From Spirosoma sp. KCTC 42546 (GTDB lineage Bacteria; Bacteroidota; Bacteroidia; Cytophagales; Spirosomataceae), in NCBI RefSeq assembly GCF_006965485.1, contig NZ_CP041360.1:5622501-5686500 (forward strand): a stretch of 64,000 bases of DNA, written 5' to 3'. A program made the position numbers and the translations under genes. The notes under the pieces are model-generated. The model was given only the letters and a program-made list of their open reading frames with translations, had not been told where the DNA came from and searched no databases. This document shows, one piece after another, positions 52,980-61,599 of the stretch; the stretch's first letter is position 1, and each line of letters begins with the position of its first letter.

Positions 52980-53405
52980 TTACCGGCTCAAGCGTTTGGG
53001 ATGATGGCACTCTGTCCAGTAGGCAATAATGGACCCTAACTGAGCTTTCCAGTCAGCGTAGGAGGACTTCTTTTCAAATAATCCCTGAATGGTTAATTCA
53101 TAGGCTTCTTCCACCAGTTGTTCTTCGACGGGATGGGTCATAAACACGAACGGAATACATTTTTTGCGCAGCCCCAGGTCCTGATCTATTTGTTGCCGAA
53201 GTTCCAGACCGCTCATCCCCGGCATACTAATTTCGGAAATAATCAAAAAGGGAATCTCCGGTGTCGTCTTCAGGTAGTCCAGGGCAGTTTGGCCATTGGA
53301 AAAAACGATGACAGGATGCGGAAGGGCCAATTCCGATAAGGCCTGTTTAAACATATCATGATCATCGTCATCGGCGTCAATAAAGATGATGGGGTGCTCG
53401 TTCAT
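52980..53405 (-). CDS. Receiver-domain protein with Glu at the phosphoacceptor site
   Basis: 141 residues, one receiver domain only. The acidic pocket is present (IDADDDDHD near 9-17), as are the Thr of VFMTHP and the Lys of LFEKKSS, but the phosphoacceptor position is Glu58 in FLIISEISMPGMSG, where Asp is usual before the x-x-M-P. The overall style (HPIIFIDADDDDHDMFKQAL) is that of the Spo0F/CheY-like single-domain regulators abundant in Cytophagales. With Glu it cannot be phosphorylated normally and may mimic the active form or bind a partner constitutively. No kinase gene is adjacent. Confidence 0.88.
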   Translation of the reverse strand: MNEHPIIFIDADDDDHDMFKQALSELALPHPVIVFSNGQTALDYLKTTPEIPFLIISEISMPGMSGLELRQQIDQDLGLRKKCIPFVFMTHPVEEQLVEEAYELTIQGLFEKKSSYADWKAQLGSIIAYWTECHHPKRLSR

Positions 53406-53437
53406 GGTTACCTAAGATACGTAGTAAGGGTAAAATG

Positions 53438-53462
53438 AAAGCTCGGTTCCATACCGAGCTTT
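53438..53462. repeat. Hairpin upstream of the receiver-protein gene
   Basis: AAAGCTCGGT (53438-53447) and ACCGAGCTTT (53453-53462) form a 10-bp stem with a 5-nt loop, 33 bp ahead of the leftward start codon, in its leader or promoter region. Confidence 0.75.
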
Positions 53463-54030
53463 CCAAGTTTTTCTGTTTTTTTCTAACGTTGAGTGAAACG
53501 ATATCGATCTATGGTAGAGCTGCTCTAAGGGCAGCGAACAACTGAAGATAAAAACCCGTCCAACTTGTAGATATCTCAAATCATGCCAACTAAATGACAG
53601 AAATTCAACCAGTTGATAATCATTGACTTAACCAACAATATATGCACCCGTATTGATAAAAAGTGGTGATTTTCTTACCCAAATTTGTAGTTATAAACTC
53701 CCAACTTAGGCTTAGTTTATGACCCAGTTGTTCCATTGCCTCCCTTACCATGCTGGTCACCTTAACCTGAAATCAGTGGTTTGCTCACAGTGTGGACACA
53801 TAGGTAGCCGTCTATCAATCAATTTGATCAAGCCACAACTACTACTGGCGTATTGTTCCTCCTGACTTAGCCAAATTAATTTGGGGAGTAGCGTTTACAT
53901 AGAATGGCCCTGCCTGGGGTAATCTAGTTGGCCAAAAAGACACTACGTCCCTGATCGGGTTGACCGTTGAGGAGACAATCAGGTAGTGACTCCGTCTTGA
54001 TAGCTTTAAGCTAGAGCAGAGCTTTTCTTG
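53463..54030. other. About 570-bp region without a supported gene
   Basis: Between the receiver gene and the YD-like lipoprotein. The only open frame of note is 53719-53865 on the plus strand (48 residues, starting MTQLFHCLPYHAGHLNLKSV and containing CSQCGH); it has no family match I know and may be chance or a relic. Many stops in all frames otherwise. Confidence 0.4.
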
Positions 54031-54879
54031 TCAGTTTGCGTACACAAAATCGACCACCGTTGTCCCTGATCGTTTACGAATGGGATACCCATCAGCCCGG
54101 TAATCGTAACTGTATTCAATCTCACTTAGTAGTTTACCGGCTTGATCTCGCTTCGTTTCCTTGATCACATTATTGGGAGAGGTAAAAGCAGGCAGGCCAC
54201 CAAGTAAATAAAATGGGTTTGGCTTGTCATCATATTCATACTCCGTCGTATAGGCCTTTTCCAATGTGCTTCTTATTAGCCGTACATTATGATAGCTATC
54301 CCGGACTGCCCGGCTATAGCCCTTCACCTGGGTCGAAGAGTTCTGCTCTTTAAGTGCACCTGACCAGATTAAATATCCACTCTGGTCAAAACGGAGCAGG
54401 TAGGCAAACGTACCATCAAAATAACGATCAATTCGCCCCCCCTGGTTGGAGAAAAAAGTAGTCTGACGTGTGAGCCATAGCGGTGTTCCTGGATAAGACC
54501 CCCAATAAAATGAGACTTGCTGTAAGCCCTGTTTATCATATTGATAGACCTGCCGAGTACTGGCAATGTCAGTACCGGTATAATTAGCGTACCCTTCCAC
54601 TAAACGCCCAAGCGAATCATAACGATAGGTAAGACCGTCTGCCTTAAGTAGACGAGGTCTTGTGGGTAGAGCTACTGGCGAGTAAGGGAGCTGCCGATCT
54701 ATAGCTGAATCGTCGAACGTAGGGAGATCAAGTAGCCAGTTATCTTCAAGCTTTTTAGTTAAAGCAGCCTGTTCCTGCTCTTGCGTGGTTTGTGGATTAA
54801 CCAGTTGAATGGCCGACTCCTTGGAATGGCAGGCTAAAACCAGGCAACTGATTGTTATAAGTTTAAGAAAAGTCCGCAT
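54031..54879 (-). CDS. YD-repeat-like lipoprotein (second member)
   Basis: 282 residues. Lipoprotein signal FLKLITISCLVLAC, lipobox Cys about 17. An N-terminal Gln/Glu-rich helix is followed by YD/RHS-like beta hairpins (LTYRYDSLGRLVEGYANYTG; RQVYQYDKQGLQQVSFYWG; IEYSYDYRADGYPIRKRS). It shares its architecture with the gene at 36849-37715, although sequence identity looks low, so both belong to the same broad exported class of Cytophagales. Function unknown. Single gene. Confidence 0.72.
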   Translation of the reverse strand: MRTFLKLITISCLVLACHSKESAIQLVNPQTTQEQEQAALTKKLEDNWLLDLPTFDDSAIDRQLPYSPVALPTRPRLLKADGLTYRYDSLGRLVEGYANYTGTDIASTRQVYQYDKQGLQQVSFYWGSYPGTPLWLTRQTTFFSNQGGRIDRYFDGTFAYLLRFDQSGYLIWSGALKEQNSSTQVKGYSRAVRDSYHNVRLIRSTLEKAYTTEYEYDDKPNPFYLLGGLPAFTSPNNVIKETKRDQAGKLLSEIEYSYDYRADGYPIRKRSGTTVVDFVYAN

Positions 54880-55145
54880 GATTAGAATAGGCTACAATTC
54901 TTTATTCAATTTATGAAATTATCTATTAGCTAGAAGCGATATCAGAATTTTTCAAGTAATAGCATCCGTATCTTACTGACATAATGTTTTTCAGGTATAA
55001 GTCCCCCTGTAGAATGGCTGCTTCGCTGATACCATTTTTTAATTTAGGCTTACATAATGCCAGTTGTAGACCATAGCGTAGCAAAATACAAAGCGGCCTA
55101 TCTACATAAACAGTTCCGTTTTGTATGTTACCATGATAGCTTGTC

Positions 55146-55682
55146 TTACTTCATTTTACCCACGTATAGCGATAGGTTCAACCCAACAAAAGATCGCTTG
55201 GCGTTCAGATTGCCAAAAGCCGTTAGACCAATTCCCACATCTTTTGTCGAAGTAATAAACCGAATCTCTGCGGGCAGACCTACGGTCGAGTATCGAACTG
55301 ATTCGTACAAATGTTCGCCATAAAGGATTGGGTCACCGATTGCCGAGAGATATTTACCCCGGTTTATGCCCCAAACGTTGCTTATACCCGTTGAGAAGCG
55401 GAATTTACCCGTTTTAAGGCCATACATTAGCGCGATTTCTTGCGCCATAATGCCGGGAGCATTATTAGAAAACAGTTCCCGATTATCCGTATACCGGGTA
55501 ATCAGTATAGTAGGCCTATTAATAAATTCGTACCCTAAGGCTATCATGCCACTATAGTACTGGCTTTTTCCTAAACCCACCCCGAGCCAGTAGTTGTTTT
55601 GGTTAGCCTTCTGTGAGTAACCAATTGTCGTTGTTAAGAAAAGGAGGGCCAAAGCCCAAAAGAAAGCGAAAGTTTTTGTCAT
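55146..55682 (-). CDS. Exported beta-barrel-like protein of unknown function
   Basis: 178 residues. Signal peptide FAFFWALALLFLTTTIGYS-Q. The mature part alternates polar and hydrophobic residues in many short strands (NYWLGVGLGKSQYYSGMIAL; VGIGLTAFGNLNAKRSFVGL) and ends LNLSLYVGKMK, like small outer-membrane beta barrels. No family recognised. Gaps of 242-266 bp on both sides; no operon partner. Confidence 0.7.
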   Translation of the reverse strand: MTKTFAFFWALALLFLTTTIGYSQKANQNNYWLGVGLGKSQYYSGMIALGYEFINRPTILITRYTDNRELFSNNAPGIMAQEIALMYGLKTGKFRFSTGISNVWGINRGKYLSAIGDPILYGEHLYESVRYSTVGLPAEIRFITSTKDVGIGLTAFGNLNAKRSFVGLNLSLYVGKMK

Positions 55683-55924
55683 AACGTGTTACCAAATGAA
55701 TGCACCTGTAAAACTACAGATATAAGAAAAGAAATGATAAACCGTGAATGCAGGAGAGCGACTCCAATTTATTCGACTAATATTGTTAAAATACCAACTA
55801 GATATAATTTGTCAACTTACTGATATTGAAGTATTTTGAGACTCATTCTATAACTACGATTATGTTATGTGAATGAATTAATAATTGGCTTGATCTCTTC
55901 AAATTCTTCACTACTGAAACAATA

Positions 55925-56488
55925 CTATTTTTTGATCAGATCGATCTGGTCAACCCCCCGGTTTAAACCATGCCAGGTCATGCTTCCAGAAGCCGTTTCC
56001 AAGGCAAAAGTTTCTAATAGTATGCCAATCTGTTCTAGAAAATAGGCTTCCCTTTCCGTAGTACCTGAATATCCAATTGGAAAGTTGTAATCAAGCAAGA
56101 AGTAAGCTTTGGGACCCTTTCTATTTAGGGAGCCAGCTAGCAAATCGAAACGTATCGGATAGGTCTTAGTACTATACTGAATAATACCCTCATATCGGTC
56201 ACGGATAGGGTTATTTTGTATGGAAGCCCTTGCCAGCGTTAATGTAGCAAAATTGATTAGGGTAGTATCTTTTTTAATCTTAAGCCCAATTTGCTGGGGG
56301 CTATTTTGGTATTTGATCTGAAGCTGTTTCATTGCCCATGTACCTGTGAGCTGAGGCACTAGTTCCTTCATGAGCTGAATGCTAGCTTGTTCGTTATCAA
56401 TTACAGGTTTCACCGATTTATCGGGTGAACATTGGATAAAAATAGAAAGAGTTACGAGAGTTAATAAGGGAGAGTTTTTCATATTCAT
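55925..56488 (-). CDS. Lipoprotein of unknown function
   Basis: 187 residues. Lipoprotein signal SPLLTLVTLSIFIQC, lipobox Cys about 20. The mature region has an N-terminal helix (QASIQLMKELVPQLTGTWAM) and then a set of beta strands (ATLTLARASIQNNPIRDRYE; GPKAYFLLDYNFPIGYSG), suggesting a lipocalin-like fold. No family recognised. It is divergent from the trehalose region; a 396-bp gap with the first CTAAG array separates them. Confidence 0.68.
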   Translation of the reverse strand: MNMKNSPLLTLVTLSIFIQCSPDKSVKPVIDNEQASIQLMKELVPQLTGTWAMKQLQIKYQNSPQQIGLKIKKDTTLINFATLTLARASIQNNPIRDRYEGIIQYSTKTYPIRFDLLAGSLNRKGPKAYFLLDYNFPIGYSGTTEREAYFLEQIGILLETFALETASGSMTWHGLNRGVDQIDLIKK

Positions 56489-56736
56489 TCCGTTGAAAAA
56501 GGTGCTATATAAGTGCGTATATGTTACCTAAAGTCTACAACGAACAAAATATAACCGAAGTGCGATTTCGCTCTTCGGGAAGTAAAGCAGGAAACGGCTC
56601 CCATTAAATGGGTTTAGCAAACAAAGCCGTTTCAGATGCCCCATCGAAGTAGCTCGGCAAAAACAGCCATTGGCCCAACGGCGTCTGATTACTACAGATT
56701 AAATTGGCTCCCTTCGGTAGCTGATAGCTTCATGCT

Positions 56737-56792
56737 CTAAGGACTTTCTAATAACTGCTTAAGCCCATTCTAAGCAGGTCCGGCGTACTTTG
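56737..56792 (+). promoter_or_regulatory. CTAAG array P1 and promoter of the TreZ-like gene
   Basis: Four boxes start at 56737 (CTAAG), 56748 (CTAAT), 56759 (TTAAG) and 56770 (CTAAG), each exactly 11 bp apart. CTTTG of a likely Bacteroidetes -7 element (GTACTTTGG) starts at 56788, 18 bp after the last box. The start codon is 92 bp further. Just past the expected transcription start lies a perfect palindrome CAGGTTAACCTG (56801-56812). Confidence 0.8.
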
Positions 56793-56884
56793 GTTTAGAT
56801 CAGGTTAACCTGACTGACCAGTGTAGGCAGATAAATCGCCTTACAGAATTGCTCGGTAGCAGCATTTGTTTATCGCATCAACGT

Positions 56885-58021
56885 ATGAAAAATCAACCCG
56901 ATATAAAAAAACGAACGCTTGGCGTTACCTTTTCCACTGACCACCAGGCAGACGTCACGCTATGGAATCCGCTTGCCAAAAAGGTAGAACTCTCCATCAG
57001 AGGCCGATCTATATCCATCCCGTTAGTGAACGATCGTTCAGGATACTGGCATCTGGAAACCGATCAGCTTAAACCCGGTGACCTATACACCTTCACACTC
57101 GACGATGAGAAGATATGCGCTGATCCGGCATCGCTGGTCCAACCGCAGGGTGCGTATGGCCCTTCTCAGGCAGTAGATACAAACAAATTCTACTGGGAAG
57201 ATTCCTGTTGGGTCAACCCGCCCCTGGATGAATACGTTATCTATGAACTCGATATGAGTACATTTAGCCCTGAAGGAACTTTTGACGCCGTTGTTAAAAA
57301 GCTGGGAGAACTGAAAAGTCTGGGCATCAATGCGTTACTTATAAAGTCCGTTTCATCCTTTCCAGGGTCGCCTAACGAGCTGTTTATCTATGCCGTACAA
57401 GCCAGTTACGGTAGTCCTTATCAATTACAACGGCTAATCAATGCCTGTCACTTTGAAGGAATGGCCGTTATTCTGGATGTAAACTATGCGAAGATCGGCA
57501 GACAGAATGACCAGCTAAAGGCTTTCCGCTCCGGCAAACAAAAGGCGGAACGAAATGGGTCAAACGGGACCAATGATGAGCATGGAGAAGCCGGGCGTCG
57601 ATACCTTATCGAAAACGCGCTGATGTGGTTCCGGGATTTCCATATCGATGCACTCCGGCTAGAGGCAATTTATGCCCTACCCGATGCTGAAGAAATTTTA
57701 ACGGATATCCGGACATATACGAATCAGTTAACAGCCCTGACCGGCAATCACCACTGCCTATTGGTCGAGCACGAACCGCAGAACGAGTCGGTTACCGAAA
57801 AAACGGCTACCCCAAATGCTGAGCGGGAAGGCCCATTCGAACCGGTATCAACTACCGAGCGATACGACAGTTACTGTTCTGATTACCAGCCTAGTAAACT
57901 GTCCATTAAAACGTATCGAGAGGATTATTTATACGACGATCACTTCTCGTCCGTATTGCGTGAGTTATTTGGACGACAGGCCGAACCCGACGAATCGCGG
58001 GGGCTTCTAAGGAGTTTCTAA
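56885..58021 (+). CDS. Shortened TreZ-like GH13 protein with altered catalytic residues
   Basis: 378 residues from ATG 56885 (MKNQPDIKKRTLGVTFSTDH). An N-terminal CBM48/E-set domain (about 8-100) precedes a partial TIM barrel like malto-oligosyltrehalose trehalohydrolase: EYVIYELDMSTFSPEGTF, IYAVQASYGSPYQLQRLI, VILDVNYAKIG and IENALMWFRDFHIDALRLEAIYAL. The nucleophile Asp of the usual GLRLDAVH is Glu260, and the usual YNH of barrel strand 3 reads YAK. It ends after YREDYLYDDHFSSVLRELFG, before the NHDQVGNR block, so ~200 residues are missing. The stop codon is formed by the first boxes of the next promoter. Hydrolase activity is doubtful; a sugar-binding role is possible. Confidence 0.78.
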   Translation: MKNQPDIKKRTLGVTFSTDHQADVTLWNPLAKKVELSIRGRSISIPLVNDRSGYWHLETDQLKPGDLYTFTLDDEKICADPASLVQPQGAYGPSQAVDTNKFYWEDSCWVNPPLDEYVIYELDMSTFSPEGTFDAVVKKLGELKSLGINALLIKSVSSFPGSPNELFIYAVQASYGSPYQLQRLINACHFEGMAVILDVNYAKIGRQNDQLKAFRSGKQKAERNGSNGTNDEHGEAGRRYLIENALMWFRDFHIDALRLEAIYALPDAEEILTDIRTYTNQLTALTGNHHCLLVEHEPQNESVTEKTATPNAEREGPFEPVSTTERYDSYCSDYQPSKLSIKTYREDYLYDDHFSSVLRELFGRQAEPDESRGLLRSF

Positions 58022-58062
58022 GTATTGCTTAAGTCCCTTCTAAGTCGCTGGTACGTCCTTTG
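58007..58062 (+). promoter_or_regulatory. CTAAG array P2 and promoter of the trehalose synthase gene
   Basis: Boxes at 58007 (CTAAG), 58018 (CTAAG), 58029 (TTAAG) and 58040 (CTAAG), 11 bp apart; CTTTG starts at 58058, 18 bp after the last box, and the start codon at 58099. The first two boxes overlap the end of the TreZ-like gene and supply its stop codon. Confidence 0.82.
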
Positions 58063-58098
58063 TTAACTACACTGGGCGTTCAGTAGCGCATCAACTCT

Positions 58099-60315
58099 AT
58101 GAAGACTTCTAAAGCCTCATTTAAACGATTATTGATTGTTTCTTACCGGCTTCCGTTCACTATTCAGCAAACTAATAATGGTTCCGAACTCCAACAGAAT
58201 TCAGGCGGGCTGGTTTCGGCAGTGCTGTCGATGGCGGAGCAGATGGGCCAGAATCAGGGGAGTTTACCCACAAAAATTCACTGGGTTGGGCATGGTGATC
58301 AGTCACTTCAACAACTCGACTCATCCGCCCTGGAAAATGATACATTTGTGGCCCATCCGGTTTTTATGGATGAGGCTGTTCATAAAGGGTTTTACGAAGG
58401 ATTTAGCAATGATTTAATCTGGCCTTTATTTCACTACTTTCCGTCCTACGCATCGTTTAAAGAGCACGATTTCGACTGTTACAAGCAGGCCAATACCCGT
58501 TTTCTGGAGGAACTAACGGCTTTAATCGAACCTGGCGATTTAGTCTGGATTCACGATTTCCAGTTGATGCTGCTGCCCGATATGCTGCGCCAGGTCATGC
58601 CTGAGGCAACGATTGGCTACTTCTTTCATATTCCTTTCCCAACCTATGAGATCATAAAACTATTGCCCCGCACCTGGCGGCAAAGCCTCATCAATGGAAT
58701 TCTAGGAGCCGATGTCGTAGGGTTTCACACGACCGATTACGTGCAGCATTTTATGCAGAGCGTTTCAGAGGTTCTGGATCTGCCGATTATTAATCAACGT
58801 ATAATCCTGCCCGACCGGGCGGTGATTGTCAACGCCTTCCCGATTAGCATCGATTTTAATAAGTTCAACTCAAGTGGACAAGAGGCTGACGTTTTTGCCA
58901 CCCAGCAATATTTCATGAATTTGCTACGGCACAACAAGATCATTTTTTCGGTTGATCGGCTCGATTACACCAAAGGAATTACCTCTCGATTGCTAGGGTA
59001 TGAACGTTTTCTGATTCAGCATCCTGACTGGCATGATAAAGTAACCTTTGTGATGACGGTAGTGCCATCACGCGATAAAATCGCTCAATATCAGGAGTTA
59101 AAACGGGAGATCGAAGAAACCGTTGGCCGTATCAATGGCCTGTTTGGTACCATTGGCTGGCGGCCTATCGTGTATTCGTACCGATCGCTAACCTTTACCG
59201 AGCTAATGGCCTTGTATACGGCCTGCAATATTGCCCTCATTACACCTGTTCGCGATGGGATGAACTTGGTTTGCAAGGAGTTTGTGGCAAGCCGCCATGA
59301 TCTCAAGGGCGTGCTGATTTTGAGTGAGTTAGCCGGAGCCGCTCAGGAGTTACGGGATGCCATCATTATTAATCCTACCGACACACAGGAAGTAGCTGAT
59401 GCCATTGATCAGGCATTAGTCATGCCATTGGCCGAACAGGAACGACGCTTGCAGCACATGCGAAAGCATCTACAAAACCATAATGTTTTCCGATGGAGTC
59501 ACGATTTTCTTTCCGCATTCAACGATATGATTATCAACCAGCCCAGTTTAGAAACCGACCTGCCGATTCAACCATTTATCAGCGCGTTTAGTGACGCCCA
59601 TAAACGGCTGCTTTTAGTTGACTTCGACGGCACACTAGCCCCCCTAGTCAATGACCCGGCCGATGCCCGACCCTCTGAAACATTACAGACTATATTACGG
59701 AATCTGGCCGAGAGTAGCGATGTTGTGGTTATCAGTGGCCGAAACCGATCGTTTCTGGAGAAGACGTTTATGGGTATTCCCGTTTTCCTGGTCGCCGAGC
59801 ATGGAGCTTTCCTGAAAAAACCGGAACAGCCCTGGCAGCAACTTGATCTATCGGCCGATGATTGGGTCGACCCGGTGCGCTCAACGATGAATTATTATGT
59901 TGATCGTTTTCCAGGTTCATTTATTGAAGGAAAAGAAACGGCCATTGCCTGGCACTATCGGAAAGTGGAAACTGATGATGTTGAAGGACAGGCTATTGAC
60001 CTGGCGACCCAGTTACGGCGCGTTTCTTCCTCTATTCCACTCACGGTTATTCAGGGCAATAAAGTGGTGGAAGTAAAACCCGCCCAACACAGTAAGGGAA
60101 CTGTAGCACTCGCTATTGCCGAACAAAAACCCTATGACTTTATTATTAGTATCGGCGACGATACGACCGATGAAGATATGTTCCGGCAGCTTCCGAACTG
60201 GGCGTACACCATGAAAGTGGGGTCAGGGATGTCATTTGCCCGGTATCGGCTGGCTCGTCAGCAGGACGTAGAAACGCTGCTGCAACGCATGAATGATGAA
60301 TTGATCGAGGTCTGA
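58099..60315 (+). CDS. Bifunctional trehalose-6-phosphate synthase/phosphatase (OtsA-OtsB fusion)
   Basis: 738 residues. Residues about 10-480 are a GT20 synthase: [14 protein letters not shown] near the UDP-glucose loop, [52 protein letters not shown] (about 287-306) and [19 protein letters not shown]. Residues about 498-730 are a HAD-type trehalose-6-phosphatase: [18 protein letters not shown] (catalytic Asp pair), [21 protein letters not shown] and [16 protein letters not shown]. The enzyme makes trehalose from UDP-glucose and glucose-6-phosphate via the phosphate, for osmotic or desiccation protection. All key residues appear present. Confidence 0.95.
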   Translation: MKTSKASFKRLLIVSYRLPFTIQQTNNGSELQQNSGGLVSAVLSMAEQMGQNQGSLPTKIHWVGHGDQSLQQLDSSALENDTFVAHPVFMDEAVHKGFYEGFSNDLIWPLFHYFPSYASFKEHDFDCYKQANTRFLEELTALIEPGDLVWIHDFQLMLLPDMLRQVMPEATIGYFFHIPFPTYEIIKLLPRTWRQSLINGILGADVVGFHTTDYVQHFMQSVSEVLDLPIINQRIILPDRAVIVNAFPISIDFNKFNSSGQEADVFATQQYFMNLLRHNKIIFSVDRLDYTKGITSRLLGYERFLIQHPDWHDKVTFVMTVVPSRDKIAQYQELKREIEETVGRINGLFGTIGWRPIVYSYRSLTFTELMALYTACNIALITPVRDGMNLVCKEFVASRHDLKGVLILSELAGAAQELRDAIIINPTDTQEVADAIDQALVMPLAEQERRLQHMRKHLQNHNVFRWSHDFLSAFNDMIINQPSLETDLPIQPFISAFSDAHKRLLLVDFDGTLAPLVNDPADARPSETLQTILRNLAESSDVVVISGRNRSFLEKTFMGIPVFLVAEHGAFLKKPEQPWQQLDLSADDWVDPVRSTMNYYVDRFPGSFIEGKETAIAWHYRKVETDDVEGQAIDLATQLRRVSSSIPLTVIQGNKVVEVKPAQHSKGTVALAIAEQKPYDFIISIGDDTTDEDMFRQLPNWAYTMKVGSGMSFARYRLARQQDVETLLQRMNDELIEV

Positions 60316-60324
60316 TTCTTCGGC

Positions 60325-60531
60325 TTATCGTTTCGTGACCACCTCATCTTTTAACACATTTTCTGGGCCTTCGCCCCGTTTTTCTTTTTCCTTTAAACGG
60401 CGGAGTAAGTGTTCGTAATGCGGGGGCAATTTGTCGGTATCAGAGACTTTAACGCCAAACCTGGCGCTGGTAAAATAACTGAGTACACCGAGTATACTAA
60501 TTATGATTGCGATAATAAGAAACGTCATCAT
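60325..60531 (-). CDS. Small single-span membrane protein
   Basis: 68 residues. An N-terminal span (MMTFLIIAIIISILGVLSYF) is followed by a charged cytosolic tail with PPHYEHLLRRLKEKEKRGEG. No family recognised. It converges with the trehalose synthase gene (9 bp between ends) and is preceded, beyond a 90-bp hairpin region, by a minus-strand CTAAG array (P4), so it probably belongs to the same regulon as the trehalose genes. Confidence 0.7.
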   Translation of the reverse strand: MMTFLIIAIIISILGVLSYFTSARFGVKVSDTDKLPPHYEHLLRRLKEKEKRGEGPENVLKDEVVTKR

Positions 60532-60562
60532 GCTCGTTCGGTTTTAGTAGAGCGCGAGAAAT

Positions 60563-60635
60563 CGCTTATTCATGAGGGTTGACCCAACCCGATCAGTGAG
60601 AACGTAGGCGCACGGGTCAACCTCATGAATAAGCG
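60563..60635. repeat. Long inverted repeat with one bulge in the 60531 leader
   Basis: CGCTTATTCATGAGGGTTGA (left arm, 60563-60585) pairs with 60614-60635 over 22 bp with one bulged G. It lies between promoter P4 and the small membrane protein start, so it would be in the 5' untranslated leader. Confidence 0.85.
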
Positions 60636-60655
60636 CCTATGCACGCTTAATTCCC

Positions 60656-60711
60656 GAAAAGTATAGTTGAGTGATAAGGAGGAACTTAACGAAACCTTAG
60701 AATTTGATTAG
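60656..60711 (-). promoter_or_regulatory. CTAAG array P4 on the minus strand
   Basis: Read leftward: CTAAT (60711-60707), CTAAG (60700-60696), TTAAG (60689-60685) and CTTAT (60678-60674), each 11 bp apart, then a CTTTTC element starting at 60661, 17 bp after the last box. The order including TTAAG as third box is the same as in P1 and P2. It points toward the small membrane protein at 60325-60531 and may also affect the divergent response-regulator gene. Confidence 0.7.
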
Positions 60712-60822
60712 AGCCCAAAACAATAGGCTCGCTAAGCGCTTAATTACCTGTGTACCCAGTTTACTCATCACCATAAGACGGGCAACTGGTTGCCGAACAA
60801 ACTACCCGTTGCACCACCAACT

Positions 60823-61500
60823 ATGAAACTCCTAATCGTTGAAGACGAACCCAAAACGTTGCAGGCAATCCAGCAGGGGCTGGAAGAAAGCCAGTTTGAG
60901 GTCGATATTGCCTACGATGGGCTCATTGCCAAACGACTGGCTCTGAAAAATAACTATGCCGCCATTATTACCGACCTGATCCTGCCGGGTTTGAATGGCT
61001 ATGAACTCTGTCGGCAACTACGGGCCGAAGGGTTAACTACACCCATTCTGATGCTGACCGCCCTTGGCGAAACCGAGGATAAAATTTCGGGCTTCGATGC
61101 CGGTGCTGACCAATACCTGACCAAACCGTTTCAATTTTCTGAACTGCTGGCGCGCGTACGATCACTGACAAAGCGCGGCACGCAGGTCTCGCTAACGGCT
61201 CAAACCTTACGCTACGGCGGCATTGAGATGAATCTGGATGCCAAAACCGTTACCCGCGACGAACAACCGATTGAACTGACAGCCCGCGAGTTTGCGCTCC
61301 TGGAGTTTCTCATGCGCAACCAGGGACGGGTTCTGTCGAAACCATCCATTGCCGAACACGTCTGGGATTTGAATTTCGATACAGGCACCAACGTCGTAGA
61401 AGTGTACATCAATTACCTGCGCAAAAAGATCGACCGCGATTTCCCCAAAAAGCTGATTCACACCCACTTCGGCATGGGGTATATGTTTAAAGAAGAATAA
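60823..61500 (+). CDS. OmpR/PhoB-family response regulator
   Basis: 225 residues from ATG 60823 (MKLLIVEDEPKTLQAIQQGL), chosen over an upstream TTG because the receiver domain starts immediately. The phosphoacceptor is Asp51 in AIITDLILPGLNG, with Thr in LMLTALGE and Lys in YLTKPFQF. The winged-helix effector spans about 128-225 (LTAREFALLEFLMRNQGRVL; NVVEVYINYLRKKID; HTHFGMGYMF). OmpR-type regulators bind direct repeats about 11 bp apart as dimers in tandem, which fits the CTAAG arrays around it. The kinase gene follows 99 bp later. Confidence 0.93.
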   Translation: MKLLIVEDEPKTLQAIQQGLEESQFEVDIAYDGLIAKRLALKNNYAAIITDLILPGLNGYELCRQLRAEGLTTPILMLTALGETEDKISGFDAGADQYLTKPFQFSELLARVRSLTKRGTQVSLTAQTLRYGGIEMNLDAKTVTRDEQPIELTAREFALLEFLMRNQGRVLSKPSIAEHVWDLNFDTGTNVVEVYINYLRKKIDRDFPKKLIHTHFGMGYMFKEE

Positions 61501-61502
61501 AA

Positions 61503-61599
61503 AAGAGGAGGAAAGGGAAGAGAGGGAGGAAGGAGAAAAGGAGGAAATTACCGAACCCTTCCTCCCTCTCCTCCTTCCTCCCTTTCCTCCCTCCTTTCC
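61503..61599. repeat. Homopurine/homopyrimidine inverted repeat between regulator and kinase
   Basis: Purine-only left part (61503-61548) and pyrimidine-only right part (61557-61599) built of GGAGGAA-type words; pairing is imperfect with a small internal insertion. The pyrimidine arm runs right up to the kinase ATG, so there is no Shine-Dalgarno site. Confidence 0.85.

Noticed and set aside
53719-53865. Possible 48-residue protein with CxxC
   Set aside because: Only one CxxC, no family similarity, and surrounded by stop-rich sequence; kept only as a remark.
55057-55323. Plus-strand open frame opposite the beta-barrel-like gene
   Set aside because: The minus-strand gene has a clear signal peptide and strand pattern; the plus frame does not.
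60740-60790. A CTAAG array in front of the response-regulator gene on the plus strand
   Set aside because: A CTAAG at 60732 is single; the phased boxes at 60674-60711 fit the minus-strand gene in order and spacing.
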